Positions 9,144 to 18,323 are shown, counted from the stretch's first letter. The stretch is 64,000 nt of DNA from Halorientalis sp. (GCF_028275115.1 NZ_JAQCNH010000097.1:16078-80077), one strand, 5' to 3'. Numbers and translations are program-made. The notes: generated from the sequence alone by a model not told the origin.

Positions 9144-9290
9144 CGCGACTCACTCACCTCTCCCGAGCCGCGTTACTCCCCTACACCCGTCTCGTGCCCC
9201 CGTCATCTCTGTGGACGTATCTGAAACCCCTGCATCCGCACTCCCCCTTGAGTTCGGAAACGATGCGGCGCGGTGCCGCAGGGCCGCCGG

Positions 9291-9959
9291 TCAGGCCTCG
9301 GCGGTGTCGTCGTCCTCGGTGCCGACCTCGTCGGGCAGCTCCTCGAACTGCTCCTGGAGGTCCTCGACCTGCTCACGGTAGCGGTCGATCTGGTCGCCCA
9401 AGGCTTCCTCGAACTCCTCGGCCTGCTCCTCGAAGCGGCCACCGAGCTCCTCGGCCTGCTCGCTAACTTCGTCCTGTAGCTCCTCGAACTGGTCGATGAG
9501 GTCGTCGAGGGCGTCGACGGTCTGCTCTTCGACTGTCTCGTTGGCGTCGATCAGGACCTCGAACTGCTTGTCGATTATCTCGAGGGTCTGGTCGAGCTGT
9601 TCCTCGTAGAGGTCGAGCGTGTCCTCGTAGCTCTCGTCGATGTTGTCGAGTGCCTGCTCGTGCTGTTCCAGCAACTCCTCGAAGCCCTCGTCGACGGCCT
9701 CGCGGATGTCTTCGATTGTCTGTTCGCCCTGCTCGGGCGTGGCCGACTCGACGGTATCGAGCAGCTGGTCGATGGTGTCCTGCACGAACTTGACCGTGTC
9801 CTGCTGGGCCCTCTTCTGGTCGCCGATGGTGCCGTGGAGTGACTCGTTGGCCGCTTTCGGGACCTTGAGCGTCTGCTCGATGACGTCCTGGCCCGTCTCG
9901 ATTGTCCGACGCTGCACCTCGAATATCGTACCGATTGGTGAGTTGTCTTCTTCGCTCAT
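9291..9959 (-). CDS. Coiled-coil protein, possibly phasin-like
   Basis: 222 residues from the ATG at 9959, which has a GGAGG 8 bases before it. Apart from the first 15 residues the chain is one long Glu/Gln/Asp-rich helix with heptad spacing (FEELLEQHEQALDNIDESYE, LDDLIDQFEEL, LEDLQEQ-type repeats). It has no hydrophobic segment, so it is a soluble coiled coil. The start (SPIGTIFEVQRRTIETGQDVIEQ) resembles haloarchaeal proteins I associate loosely with PHA granule phasins; this is weak. A cytoskeletal or membrane-tethering role would fit equally. Confidence 0.7.
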   Translation of the reverse strand: MSEEDNSPIGTIFEVQRRTIETGQDVIEQTLKVPKAANESLHGTIGDQKRAQQDTVKFVQDTIDQLLDTVESATPEQGEQTIEDIREAVDEGFEELLEQHEQALDNIDESYEDTLDLYEEQLDQTLEIIDKQFEVLIDANETVEEQTVDALDDLIDQFEELQDEVSEQAEELGGRFEEQAEEFEEALGDQIDRYREQVEDLQEQFEELPDEVGTEDDDTAEA

Positions 9960-10308
9960 TGTTCTGCCTCCAGTCTGCCGCTGGGTGCCACTGGAATGTC
10001 GGACTGGTCTCACCGACAACGTCGCCACAGCGGACGTCCACCCTCTTACCCCCACAGAGACCTAAGGCGACGACCGGTCACCAGCTCACCCGACGTCGGC
10101 CGTTCCACGTCGTTGACGCCGACGGTCGCCCCGTGCGAGGTGGACACCACTCGACTCCACCGACCGCGTCCAACATTCACTATACACGAGCCAGTTCGTT
10201 TCTTTCCGGTATTTAGTTGATGGCATAAATGTGGGTCGAATTAAATACCCTGACAGAGGTATGCATACGCTGTTCCCGGACGTAGTTCCTTCGAAGGCAT
10301 CGTTTCTG
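9960..10308. other. 349-base intergenic region, no gene seen
   Basis: The left 15 bases hold the GGAGG for the coiled-coil gene. The middle and right parts are moderately AT-rich (around 10170-10260). I found no convincing short gene, tRNA or hairpin with a T-run on either strand. Confidence 0.5.
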
Positions 10309-10806
10309 TCATCGGTCCCGCCGGTGAACCGTGACCGTGAGAGCTCCGTCGTCGACGGCAGCAATCAGCATCGTCACCTGTGTCGCTGGTGGTGCGCCAG
10401 TCGCGCTCCCAGGGTTGAGCAGTCTGACACCCCCCGTTACCGTGTCGAGGACTCTGTGAGTGTGGCCCGCGACGCCGACTGTCGGGCCGGGACCGGCGCG
10501 CTGCGTTACCGTCTCGGCGACCCGGTCCTCGTACCCGACCGGACTGCCCGTCCCGTGGGTGACGACGAACTCGACACCACCGAGCGTCACGGCCTCGACC
10601 GCGGGCAGTCCGAGTCCCACGTCCGTGTTCCCCGAGACAGCGGTTAGCCCGCTGGCGACGTCCTCAACGGTTGCGAGTGCTGCTGCGGAGTCGAAATCCC
10701 CTGCGTGGACCACGTGGTCCGCGTCCCGCAACCGGTCGCGCACCCAGTCGGGGATGCGGTCGATGCGGGAGGGAACGTGCGTGTCGCTGACGATGGCGAC
10801 ATCCAT
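10309..10806 (-). CDS. YfcE/MJ0936-type metallophosphoesterase
   Basis: 165 residues from the ATG at 10806; the longer upstream frame is not similar to the family. Metal-binding motifs of the small phosphodiesterase family are in order: VAIVSDTHVPSR (DxH), VVHAGDFDS (GD), AVSGNTD (GNxD), VVTHGTG (H) and VGVAGHTHR (GHTH), ending LLNPGSAT. All ligands are present, so the enzyme should be active; the physiological phosphodiester is unknown. It is divergent from the NUDIX fusion gene across a 77-base gap containing an inverted repeat. Confidence 0.9.
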   Translation of the reverse strand: MDVAIVSDTHVPSRIDRIPDWVRDRLRDADHVVHAGDFDSAAALATVEDVASGLTAVSGNTDVGLGLPAVEAVTLGGVEFVVTHGTGSPVGYEDRVAETVTQRAGPGPTVGVAGHTHRVLDTVTGGVRLLNPGSATGAPPATQVTMLIAAVDDGALTVTVHRRDR

Positions 10807-10807
10807 A

Positions 10808-10849
10808 GGTCGACTCGTGGGGCAACGAACAAAAACCGTCCAGTCGACC
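10808..10849. promoter_or_regulatory. 8-bp inverted repeat between divergent genes
   Basis: GGTCGACT at 10808-10815 is the exact reverse complement of AGTCGACC at 10842-10849, with a 26-base spacer, inside the 77-base gap between the phosphoesterase start (10806) and the NUDIX fusion start (10884). A-rich and T-rich tracts, possible TATA elements for each direction, lie between and beside the arms. An operator is inferred, not shown. Confidence 0.35.
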
Positions 10850-10883
10850 GCGGGTTTTTGGACGTTCCGACGCCACCCCGAGT

Positions 10884-12164
10884 ATGGACGAGACGCCAAT
10901 CGTCATCTGTTTCCTCCGTACCCGCGGCGAGGTCCTGCTGTGCCGGAGCGAGGCAGTCGGCTCCGAAACCGGCCACTGGGGTGGCATTACCGGCCACGTC
11001 GCTCGCGGGTCCGAACCGGCGACCGGCCCCGACTCGACACCGGCCGAGGCCGCTCGGCGTAAAATCGACGAGGAGACCGGCGTAGCCGACACGGCCGCGC
11101 TCGTCCGTCGCGGCGACCCTGTTCCGGTCGCGGACGCGGACATGGACCGGCGCTGGCTAGCCCACCCGTACCTGTTCGACTGCCCGTCGCGGAAGGTGAC
11201 GCCCGACGACGAGACGACGGAGTACGAGTGGGTCCCGCCGACGGCCATCCTGCGTCGCCGGACGGCCCCGAAACTGTGGACCGCGTACGACCGGGTGCGT
11301 CCGACCGTCGACACCGTCGCCCAGGACCGCGACCACGGCGCGGCATATCTTTCCGTGCGCGCGCTCGAAGTCCTTCGCGACGCCGCCGCTCTCGCGGCCG
11401 AGCGTGACGCCGGCGACTGGGCTACCCTTGCCGACCGTGCCAAGGACCTGGTGGCTGTCCGTCCAGCGATGACCGTCGTCCGCAACCGCGTCAATCGCGT
11501 CATGCACGCCGCCGCCCGAACGCCGACCGCGGTCGAAGAAGCTACCCACGAAGGAATCGACACGGCACTGGCCGCGGACGGGGCCGCCGCGGACCGCGCC
11601 GCCGAACGGGTGGCGGGAGACAGGTTGGTGACGCTCTCGCGGTCGGGAACCGTCGAGCGCGCCCTCTCTTTGGCCGACCCCGAGCAGTTGCTGGTCGCGG
11701 AGTCCCGGCCGGGGGGAGAGGGGGTCGGCGTCGCCGAGCGGCGGGCCGCGGCGGCCGACGACGTGACACTGGCCCCGGACGCGGCGCTCCCGTGGCTGCT
11801 GGCCGACGGGAGTTACGACGCCGTCCTGGTCGGCGCCGACACCGTCCTCGCGGACGGGAGTGTGGTCAACAAGGTCGGGACGCGTGCGCTCGCGCTCGCG
11901 GCTACACGCGAAGACGTTCCTGTCTACGTCGTCGCGGCCCAGGACAAAGTGAGCCCCGAGCCCGACGCCGACCTCGAAACGGCCGACCCGGAGACGGTGT
12001 ACGACGGTGGCGCAGCCCTCTCGGTGGCGGCCCCGCTGTTCGACGTGACGCCGCCTGACCTCGTTGCTGGTCTCGTCACCGAGGACGGTCCGCTCGACCC
12101 CGACGAGGCGGCGGCCGTCGCCGACGACCATCGCGAACTGGCCGGCTGGAACGCAAAGGCTTAG
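10884..12164 (+). CDS. NUDIX domain fused to eIF2B-alpha/R15P-isomerase-like domain
   Basis: 426 residues. Residues 1-150 are a NUDIX fold (IVICFLRTRGEVLLCRSE; WGGITGHVARGSEP; AARRKIDEETGV). The NUDIX helix reads RKIDEETG where REVxEETG is usual, so one metal-binding Glu is Lys. Residues about 165-426 match the eIF2B-alpha/MtnA/R15Pi family, including LVGADTVLADGSVVNKVGTRALA with the conserved Asp. The position of the isomerase catalytic Cys (usually THCN-like) reads TLSRSGTV. The domain is therefore more likely regulatory or sugar-phosphate binding than a standard isomerase. Such fusions are a haloarchaeal speciality; function unknown. Confidence 0.85.
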   Translation: MDETPIVICFLRTRGEVLLCRSEAVGSETGHWGGITGHVARGSEPATGPDSTPAEAARRKIDEETGVADTAALVRRGDPVPVADADMDRRWLAHPYLFDCPSRKVTPDDETTEYEWVPPTAILRRRTAPKLWTAYDRVRPTVDTVAQDRDHGAAYLSVRALEVLRDAAALAAERDAGDWATLADRAKDLVAVRPAMTVVRNRVNRVMHAAARTPTAVEEATHEGIDTALAADGAAADRAAERVAGDRLVTLSRSGTVERALSLADPEQLLVAESRPGGEGVGVAERRAAAADDVTLAPDAALPWLLADGSYDAVLVGADTVLADGSVVNKVGTRALALAATREDVPVYVVAAQDKVSPEPDADLETADPETVYDGGAALSVAAPLFDVTPPDLVAGLVTEDGPLDPDEAAAVADDHRELAGWNAKA

Positions 12165-12497
12165 CCGGCCGGTCGGGTAGCGTCATCCGGGCGGCAGTGA
12201 CGAAGGGTTACCCCCTCCGAGCCCCGTGTGACGAACCCGTTTCTCCGAGCCGCCCGTTCTAACCCGTCGAGTGAACTCGTTGACCGCGCTGCCATTGGTA
12301 TGTGTATAAGGTGATACCGGCACCCCTCTCGCGTCCGGCGGTTTCACAGGTAAAAGGGAATATCTCTATATGTGGAGTGGACGTAAATAGGTGTACGGCT
12401 GGGCGGTTCGTGTGAGGGGAGTGAAGTCCGACCGGGTGCGTATCACTGACGATGACCGGGGCACCCGCGAGCACGAACCGCCGACCGGGAGTGAACT
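12165..12497. other. 333-base intergenic region with a probable promoter
   Basis: No gene seen. Around 12350-12395 the sequence turns AT-rich (aggtaaaagggaatatctctatatgtgg is part of it), which may be the promoter of the zinc-finger gene at 12498, leaving a long leader. No T-run hairpin was seen after the upstream gene. Confidence 0.45.
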
Positions 12498-12659
12498 ATG
12501 CTACAGCACGAACTGACGCCGAACACCGAGCGACTCGGGAGCGACCGTGAAACAGTGTCGACACACGTCACGTCCTGTCCGACCTGCGATGCAAGCGTCG
12601 TCGACGGCCAGGGGCTGCTCGCCTGCACCGACTGCGACTGGGCCGGTCTCGTCGACTGA
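12498..12659 (+). CDS. Small zinc-finger protein (53 aa, two CxxC motifs)
   Basis: A 53-residue protein starting MLQHELTPNTERLG. It has CPTCDASVV and CTDCDWAG, two CxxC pairs separated by 12 residues, which should bind one zinc. Haloarchaea encode dozens of such CPxCG-type micro-proteins; several in Haloferax affect motility, biofilms or stress, but I cannot assign this one. It is convergent with the Bat-type regulator, 16 bases away. Coding is supported by the paired Cys motifs and the clean ATG-TGA frame. Confidence 0.72.
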   Translation: MLQHELTPNTERLGSDRETVSTHVTSCPTCDASVVDGQGLLACTDCDWAGLVD

Positions 12660-12675
12660 TTCGGTCGGTCACGAC

Positions 12676-13338
12676 TCAGTCCATCGCAGAGTGGATGATC
12701 TGTGACTCGATACGGTTGAGATGTTCCCCGACGGTCCCGACGGTACAGTCACACACCTCGGCGATGTCCTCGTACGTTGCCTGCCGTGGGACCTCGTAGT
12801 AGCCCATCTCGACGGCTGCCTCTAGCACTTCTCGCTGACGGTTGGTCAGGCCAGCGATGGCGCGCCCGTCGTCGGGGTTGTACTCGCCCATCTGTGTGGC
12901 CTGTGCGTCGATGGTGTCGGGGACGCTCCGGAGTGCCTGCTGAATGTTGTCGTCACTCCCGATGACCGTCACGCGGAGATACCCTTCGCTGGTGAACCGC
13001 AGGGGCAACTCCAGGACGAGGCGGAACTTGTCGAGCAGTTTCAACAGTCCGACCGCCGGTTCGCGGCCGACGAAGTGGATGTAGGCGTAGTAGCCGTCCT
13101 CGTCGTTGCCGGGGATCAACTCCCAGTCGACGACGTCATCGACGGAACTCAGCACTTCCGCGGCGGCCTCCGGGTCGCCCCGGCCTCCGAGCAGGACGAC
13201 GCCGGTGTCGTCCTCGAACAGATTGACGTACTTCATCTGCTCGAGTGTGATGTCCGGGTGTTGCCGCGCAGCGACCAGTGACGGATGGAAGTACCGGTCT
13301 GCGAGCGGGACGAGTGTGAAGGTAAAATACCGCATCAT
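12676..13338 (-). CDS. Bat-type helix-turn-helix regulator (HTH_10)
   Basis: 220 residues from the ATG pair at 13338/13335 (MMRYFTFTLVP). The last 55 residues are the bacterio-opsin-activator HTH: LTNRQREVLEAAVEMGYYEVPR, ATYEDIAEVCDCTVGTVGEHL, then NRIESQII. The N-terminal 150 residues are an alpha/beta sensor of the Bat-associated kind (VNLFEDDTGVVLLGGRGDPE). It should be a DNA-binding transcription factor with an unknown signal. It is divergent from the thioesterase gene, which it may control. Confidence 0.87.
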   Translation of the reverse strand: MMRYFTFTLVPLADRYFHPSLVAARQHPDITLEQMKYVNLFEDDTGVVLLGGRGDPEAAAEVLSSVDDVVDWELIPGNDEDGYYAYIHFVGREPAVGLLKLLDKFRLVLELPLRFTSEGYLRVTVIGSDDNIQQALRSVPDTIDAQATQMGEYNPDDGRAIAGLTNRQREVLEAAVEMGYYEVPRQATYEDIAEVCDCTVGTVGEHLNRIESQIIHSAMD

Positions 13339-13572
13339 CGCTCCAGAATCCCCCTCTTCCTCCTCCTTTCCGCTCCGTTCGGCGGCGTGAACGTGACCGC
13401 CGGTCTGATGGACTGGTCGGCGAGCGATCGAACGTCGTGTAGCAGGTGTTTCGTAATCATCTCTCGGCGCTGCCCCCCCGTTAATGGGACGTAACTGTGC
13501 GGGACCGACCCCGTCTACGTCACAACAATTTATCTTCTGAACCCTTATTTTGCGGTGGTTGTATACTGGCGT

Positions 13573-14031
13573 ATGGACGTAACAGAAATTTTCTCGTACA
13601 TGCCGTTTACCAACCTGGTCGGTATCGAACTGACCGAGGCCGAGGACGGCTACGCCGAAGGACACGTCGAGATGCGCGAGGAACTCGCCTCAGTCCCCGG
13701 TGGCGACGTAGCCCACGGTGGCGTCACGTACTCGCTGGCAGACACCGCTGGCGGCGCGGCCGTCATCTCGCTTGTTCACGACGTGGCGCCGACCGTCGAC
13801 ATGCGAATGGATTATCTCGCACCGGCGACGGACGACCTCTTCGCCGAAGCGGAGGTCCTGCGGATGGGTGGGAGCGTCGCCGTCACCGACATCGATGTCT
13901 GGGACGCCGACGACCACCACGTCGCCTCGGCACGTGGCGTCTACAAGACCGGCGGCGACAGCGAGGGAACGCCCTGGGTCCGGAGCGGCGACGACGCATC
14001 CGAGGAAGCGCCGGACGGACCCGGCGACTAA
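13573..14031 (+). CDS. PaaI-family hotdog thioesterase
   Basis: 152 residues from the ATG at 13573, the normal size for a hotdog thioesterase. The family core is GGDVAHGGVTYSLADTAGGAA, with the HGG and catalytic-region Asp, followed by MRMDYLAPATDDLFAEAEVLRMG. It should hydrolyse acyl- or aryl-CoA; the substrate is open. The C-terminal 30 residues are an acidic tail. TATA-like AT-rich stretches (13527-13552) precede the start. It ends one base before the convergent lipoprotein gene. Confidence 0.9.
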   Translation: MDVTEIFSYMPFTNLVGIELTEAEDGYAEGHVEMREELASVPGGDVAHGGVTYSLADTAGGAAVISLVHDVAPTVDMRMDYLAPATDDLFAEAEVLRMGGSVAVTDIDVWDADDHHVASARGVYKTGGDSEGTPWVRSGDDASEEAPDGPGD

Positions 14032-15078
14032 TCAGCGGAGCCGCCAGATTCCTTTCTCCGTGGCCCCACTCGACGTGAAGTCGAAGGCGAGGTACAGCGG
14101 GCCTTCGCCCGCGGCGACGACGTACGGAACTTCGCCCTCGACGTGCTCACCCGAGGGAACGTTCGGATTCAGCGGGAACGCGTCGTCGATCTGTTGCTGG
14201 ACGCTCAGACTGAGCGGCCGTGGCGTCCCCCGCTCGCCAGTCAACAGCAACTGCCCAGTGAGACCGAGAAACGCCGTCCGGTCTTTGCCGTTGTCGACCC
14301 GGACCGTCGGGAGGTGGAACACCCGACCCTCGCCGGCTGTGGTCCCGCCGATACTGTCGGCGGTTCGCACCTCCGACACCGTCACCGTCAGCCCCGCCTC
14401 GGTGACGCTCGCGCCCACCTCGTTGACCGGGACGCGAAACGATTGCCGGAACCGCGACGCCGGCTGTCGAGGTTGCGCGGCGAGGTCGACCGTCACCTGC
14501 TCGAGGTCGGTCTCGACGGCGTCGACGTCGAAGACGAACGACCAGCCCTGGCTGCCAGCCGCCACCTCGAAGGCGACGAGCCCGCGGACGGTCTCACCCG
14601 GCACGAGCAGTCCGTCGGTGAACTGACTCCCCGTCTGTGAGACCAGCCTAATCCGTTCGCGTGTCGTCCCGTCGCTGGCCACTCGAAAGTCGGTCAGGTC
14701 CGTCATCTGTATCTCGGTGTCGCCCCGGTTTTTCATCGACAGGAGAACGACCAGGAACTCCTGCCCGCTCGGCGCCTCACCGCTGCGGGCGAGTTGTCGC
14801 TGGCGGCCGGCCCGCTCAACGAGGAACCCGACGGACTCGTCGAGGATCCGCTGGCCGACGACGGCCGACGGGCGTTCGCTGTCGAGTTCCGCCGCGTCAC
14901 CGTCCTCGGTCGTCCGGCCATCGCGGGTCGGCACACCCGAGTCGATGGCTCCGCCCGGGACCGTCGGCTGTCCCGTGGGTGTCGTCGAGTCACTGCCGGA
15001 ACAGCCAGCGAGTGTGAGACTACCCGTGGCAGCACCGATACGGAGAAACGTGCGTCGGGAAACGCCGGTGTCGGTCAT
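14032..15078 (-). CDS. Tat-exported lipoprotein with DUF4352-like domain
   Basis: 348 residues from the ATG at 15078. The start VSRRTFLRIGAATGSLTLAGC has the twin-arginine motif and a lipobox with Cys, followed by a Ser/Thr/Pro-rich linker, so it is exported folded and lipid-anchored, as is usual in haloarchaea. Residues about 80-190 resemble DUF4352 (telokin-like, Ig-fold): FLVVLLSMKNRGDTEIQ, LVSQTGSQF, LVPGETVRGLVAFEV. A second beta-rich segment fills the C-terminal half. Function unknown. Confidence 0.87.
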   Translation of the reverse strand: MTDTGVSRRTFLRIGAATGSLTLAGCSGSDSTTPTGQPTVPGGAIDSGVPTRDGRTTEDGDAAELDSERPSAVVGQRILDESVGFLVERAGRQRQLARSGEAPSGQEFLVVLLSMKNRGDTEIQMTDLTDFRVASDGTTRERIRLVSQTGSQFTDGLLVPGETVRGLVAFEVAAGSQGWSFVFDVDAVETDLEQVTVDLAAQPRQPASRFRQSFRVPVNEVGASVTEAGLTVTVSEVRTADSIGGTTAGEGRVFHLPTVRVDNGKDRTAFLGLTGQLLLTGERGTPRPLSLSVQQQIDDAFPLNPNVPSGEHVEGEVPYVVAAGEGPLYLAFDFTSSGATEKGIWRLR

Positions 15079-15171
15079 GCCGGCGATGCTACGCCGACAC
15101 ACGGCATAAGCTTCCTGTCCGCCGGACGAGCGCTCGTCGCCCGCCGGTCCCATGCTCCGCGGTCGCGACTT

Positions 15172-16857
15172 TTAATCCCCCGCTGCAGACGCTCCACCGA
15201 CGACCTCGTCCGGGACGGTTCCGTCGTCGTTCCAGCCGCGCTGGTCGTAGTAACTCGACAGTTCCTCCGAGAGCCCATCCAAGTCGTAAGGCAGCGCCTC
15301 GTCGTCGCTGCGGTCCCTGCCGCGCTCGTTGTGGAAGTGTCGCTCCATCTCGACGATTCGACTTCCCACGTCCATCAACTGCTCGTAGTCGGCCTGGAAC
15401 ACCTTCTCGTAGCGTTCGTCCTCCGTGTATGAGGAGGAGAACTGGCAGAGAACGCCGCTGTCCCGCACGGCCTTGAGGTTCTCCAGTTCGATGATCTTCT
15501 CGGACTTCCCCTCGACACCCTCTTTATCCATGGCCTCGTTGGGTGCGACGAGCGGATACTCGTAGTCGTAGGCGACCGAGTACATGTGGTCGGCCCCGCG
15601 GTTGGCGGTGGCGTAGGAGAGCCCCTGGCCATTGAGCGTGCGACCGTCGTGGGCGGCGAACTCCATGCCCTTCATCGTCCAGTTGTCCACTCCGAGTTCG
15701 TCGTGGATACGGTCGATTCCCTCCGCGAGCATATCGCCCTCGCCCTCGCGGCGGGCAATTTTCTCCACGAGCTCCAGCATCAGCTCTTCGTTGCCGAACT
15801 CGTCGTTGGCGGCGAGGTACGCCGCGACGGTGTCCCCACAGGAGATAGTGTCCAACCCATAGTGGTCACACAGTTCGTTGGCCTCCATGATGGTCCGGAA
15901 GTCGTCGACCAGCGCGTTCGACCCGAACGCCATCACCGTCTCCCACTCCGGCCCTTCCGTTGTGAACCCGTCCGACTCGTCTTTGGTCGGGAGCTTGCAG
16001 GCGAAGGCACAGGACGAGCAGGTTCCCTTCTTGTACTTGTGGTCGATGACCGCCGAGGACCCGATGTCTTCGAGTTTGTCGTAGGACAGTTCCTCGAAGT
16101 ACTTCGTCGGGACGGCCTCGACGGCGTTGGCGAAGGAGGAAACCGACACCGTGCCGGCGTCTTTCATGGGGCTGTCGGAGGTCGCTGCCTCCTGGTGGAT
16201 CGCCTGTGTCACCTCGTCGTCGAGTTCAATCTCCGGCCGGGAGTCGCCGTCGAAGGTGAGGAACTTCACGTTCTTCGAGCCGAGCACCGCGCCGAGTCCG
16301 CCGCGACCGAACGCCCGCGATTCGGAGGTGATGATAGAGGCAAAGCGGACCAAATTCTCGCCGGCCGGACCGGCGATGGCCGCGTGTTCGTTCGCGAGGT
16401 CGTGCTCCGAATCGAGGTAGTCGATGGTCTCGGGAATCGTTGCGCCCTCCAGGTCCGCGACCGGTTCGAAGGTGACACCCTCGTCGGTGACGTGGACGCC
16501 AACCAGTTCGTCGCTCGCGCCGGTGATCTCGACGGCGCCGTAGCCCGTGTCCGCGAACGGTCGGGACATGAACCCACCCGCGTTCGAGGACAGCAACCCG
16601 TCGGTCAGCGGCGAGAGCCCGGTGCAGTCCATCCGCCCGGTGAAGCTCATCGTCGACGACTGGAGTGGCCCCGTCGCGAAAAAGAGGCTGTTCTCCGGCC
16701 CGAACGGGTCCGCATCGAACGGAATCCGCTCGTGTGCCAGTTTCGTCCCCACACCGCGCCCACCGATGAACGACTCCAGCACGTCGTCGATAGCTTCCGT
16801 TTCGGTCTCCTGTTCGCCTACGTCTACGGTCAGTAGTGGACCTTTCCCGTGTATCAT
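15172..16857 (-). CDS. Aldehyde ferredoxin oxidoreductase family protein
   Basis: 561 residues from the ATG at 16857. It belongs to the tungsten/molybdenum-bispterin AOR family: LESFIGGRGVGTKLAHERI near the N-terminus, FATGPLQSSTMSFTGRMDC, GRGGLGAVLGSKNVK, and the [4Fe-4S] site CSSCAFAC at about residues 278-285, with a fourth Cys at about 470 (GVLCQF). AORs oxidise aldehydes to acids and reduce ferredoxin in the cytoplasm. Cofactor synthesis is supported elsewhere in the window by the MobB-MoaE fusion (55308-56138). An AT-rich patch just upstream (16875-16900) is the likely promoter. Confidence 0.93.
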   Translation of the reverse strand: MIHGKGPLLTVDVGEQETETEAIDDVLESFIGGRGVGTKLAHERIPFDADPFGPENSLFFATGPLQSSTMSFTGRMDCTGLSPLTDGLLSSNAGGFMSRPFADTGYGAVEITGASDELVGVHVTDEGVTFEPVADLEGATIPETIDYLDSEHDLANEHAAIAGPAGENLVRFASIITSESRAFGRGGLGAVLGSKNVKFLTFDGDSRPEIELDDEVTQAIHQEAATSDSPMKDAGTVSVSSFANAVEAVPTKYFEELSYDKLEDIGSSAVIDHKYKKGTCSSCAFACKLPTKDESDGFTTEGPEWETVMAFGSNALVDDFRTIMEANELCDHYGLDTISCGDTVAAYLAANDEFGNEELMLELVEKIARREGEGDMLAEGIDRIHDELGVDNWTMKGMEFAAHDGRTLNGQGLSYATANRGADHMYSVAYDYEYPLVAPNEAMDKEGVEGKSEKIIELENLKAVRDSGVLCQFSSSYTEDERYEKVFQADYEQLMDVGSRIVEMERHFHNERGRDRSDDEALPYDLDGLSEELSSYYDQRGWNDDGTVPDEVVGGASAAGD

Positions 16858-16979
16858 TGGATGTGGCAATGGCTGGCAGCCTAATAAATCAATAGCCACT
16901 GGACACGGATGGTTCTTACCGGGCTTTCCGAGCGGAAACCGAGTCTCCTGTTCGGGCTTACACTGGTCGGTCCAGATTT

Positions 16980-17987
16980 TCAGTCGTCGGTCACCGCGTC
17001 CATCGTCGTCTCCTTGTGCTCCTGGCTCATGCCGGAGACGAAGCCGACCCGGACGGCGTCGACGCCGTCGACCGCGGCGAAGGCGTCGACTTTCTCGCGG
17101 ACCTGATCGGGTGTCCCGACCGCGGCCACACCGTCGAGCAACTCGTCCGGCAGAGCTGCGGCCATCGCCGCCGTGTCCCGGTTCTCCCACGCGGTGCGGA
17201 TGTCCTCGACTACGTCCGGATACCCCTGTTCGGCGATGGAGTCGCCGTAGAAAGGGCCGTACGCGCCGATCAGGAACGCGACCATCTGCCGGGCCATCGT
17301 GCGGGCGGTTTCGCCGTCCTCGGTCGCACAGCAGCGGACGATGGGACTCACCCGCAGGCTCTCGGGGTCGCGGTTGCCCAGGTCGGCCCCGTGCCGGAGG
17401 TCGTCCATGCGCTCGTCCAGCCCCTCGACGGTGAACAGCTGAGGGACCCAGCCATCGGCGAAGCGGCCAGCGAGTTCGACGGCCTTGGGACCGAGCGCCG
17501 CCACGTCGATTTCGGGTGGATCACTCGGCACCGTCCCCTCGTAGCTCATCCCGCCGAGGTCGTAGCACTCGCCGTCGTAGTCCACGTCGTCGCCGGCACA
17601 GACCTGCCGGATCACGTCGATGGTCTCCCGGAGGCGGCGAAGCGGGCGGTCGAACGCCTGACCGTGCCAGCGTTCGGCGATGGCGGGCGAACTCGTGCCC
17701 AGACTCATCCGGAAGCGGCCGTCGCTCACGTCGTGCATCGTGAGCGCGGTCTGGCCCAACAGTGTGGGCGCACGCGAGTACGGGGAAATAACGTCGTCGG
17801 TGATGCCGATGTCGTCGGTGCGTTCGGCGATGACGGTGAGGACGGGAACGATGTTGTAGCCGGTCGTCTCGCCCATCGTGACGTGGCTGAACCCGTACGC
17901 CTCGGCGCGCTGGGCCTGTTCGGCCAGTGAATCGACGCTGTCGTGGTCGCGGCTCATCAACACGAGGTCGCAGGTCGGTGCGCTCAT
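16980..17987 (-). CDS. F420-dependent LLM-class oxidoreductase (TIGR04024-like)
   Basis: 335 residues from the ATG at 17987. Luciferase-like features: AQRAEAYGFSHVTMGETTG, GITDDVISPYSRAPTLLGQTA, GRFRMSLGTSSPAIAERWHG, VAALGPKAVELAGRFADGW and AAVGTPDQVREKVDAF. The sequence fits a haloarchaeal F420-dependent subfamily known as TIGR04024. The natural substrate is unknown. It is a second F420 enzyme in the window, separate from the cofE operon, and lies just upstream of the AOR on the same strand but with a 122-base gap holding its own AT-rich promoter. Confidence 0.88.
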   Translation of the reverse strand: MSAPTCDLVLMSRDHDSVDSLAEQAQRAEAYGFSHVTMGETTGYNIVPVLTVIAERTDDIGITDDVISPYSRAPTLLGQTALTMHDVSDGRFRMSLGTSSPAIAERWHGQAFDRPLRRLRETIDVIRQVCAGDDVDYDGECYDLGGMSYEGTVPSDPPEIDVAALGPKAVELAGRFADGWVPQLFTVEGLDERMDDLRHGADLGNRDPESLRVSPIVRCCATEDGETARTMARQMVAFLIGAYGPFYGDSIAEQGYPDVVEDIRTAWENRDTAAMAAALPDELLDGVAAVGTPDQVREKVDAFAAVDGVDAVRVGFVSGMSQEHKETTMDAVTDD

Positions 17988-18323
17988 ACCGGCTACTCTC
18001 CCGGTCGGCACTTAATTTTCAGTACATGGCGAGGTCCCAGTCGCGGCTGGCCCGCTCGCGACCAGCGAACAGCCACGCAGGAGAGCCTGGATGCGCCAGC
18101 GTTCGCTCACCCCGGGAGTGCGACCCGGATGCAACTCGCTGGTCGCCCCGACGAGCAGCAACGCTTCGACCAACGTCAGGAGACAGACGCGCCCGAGCAG
18201 TCGTAGCCCGGAACCGAGCGACTGGACTGACTCTTTCGGACGCCACTGGCAGATCGGACGGAACGAAATCGCAGAACGGCTCGGCTATTCGGGTTCACCG
18301 GCCATCCAGAAGCGGTCGTCCGC
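17988..18323. other. 336-base region without a recognised gene
   Basis: GC-rich sequence between the F420 enzyme and the DUF7331-like gene. Open frames exist on both strands but their composition is Arg/Ser-rich and unlike real neighbours. I see no tRNA, hairpin or repeat. Confidence 0.45.

Noticed and set aside
12165..12497. tRNA or small RNA gene in the gap
   Set aside because: No cloverleaf with a T-arm GTTCRA sequence could be formed; only an AT-rich promoter-like patch is visible.
15586..16836. 416-codon plus-strand frame
   Set aside because: Antisense to the aldehyde ferredoxin oxidoreductase; composition typical of a shadow frame.
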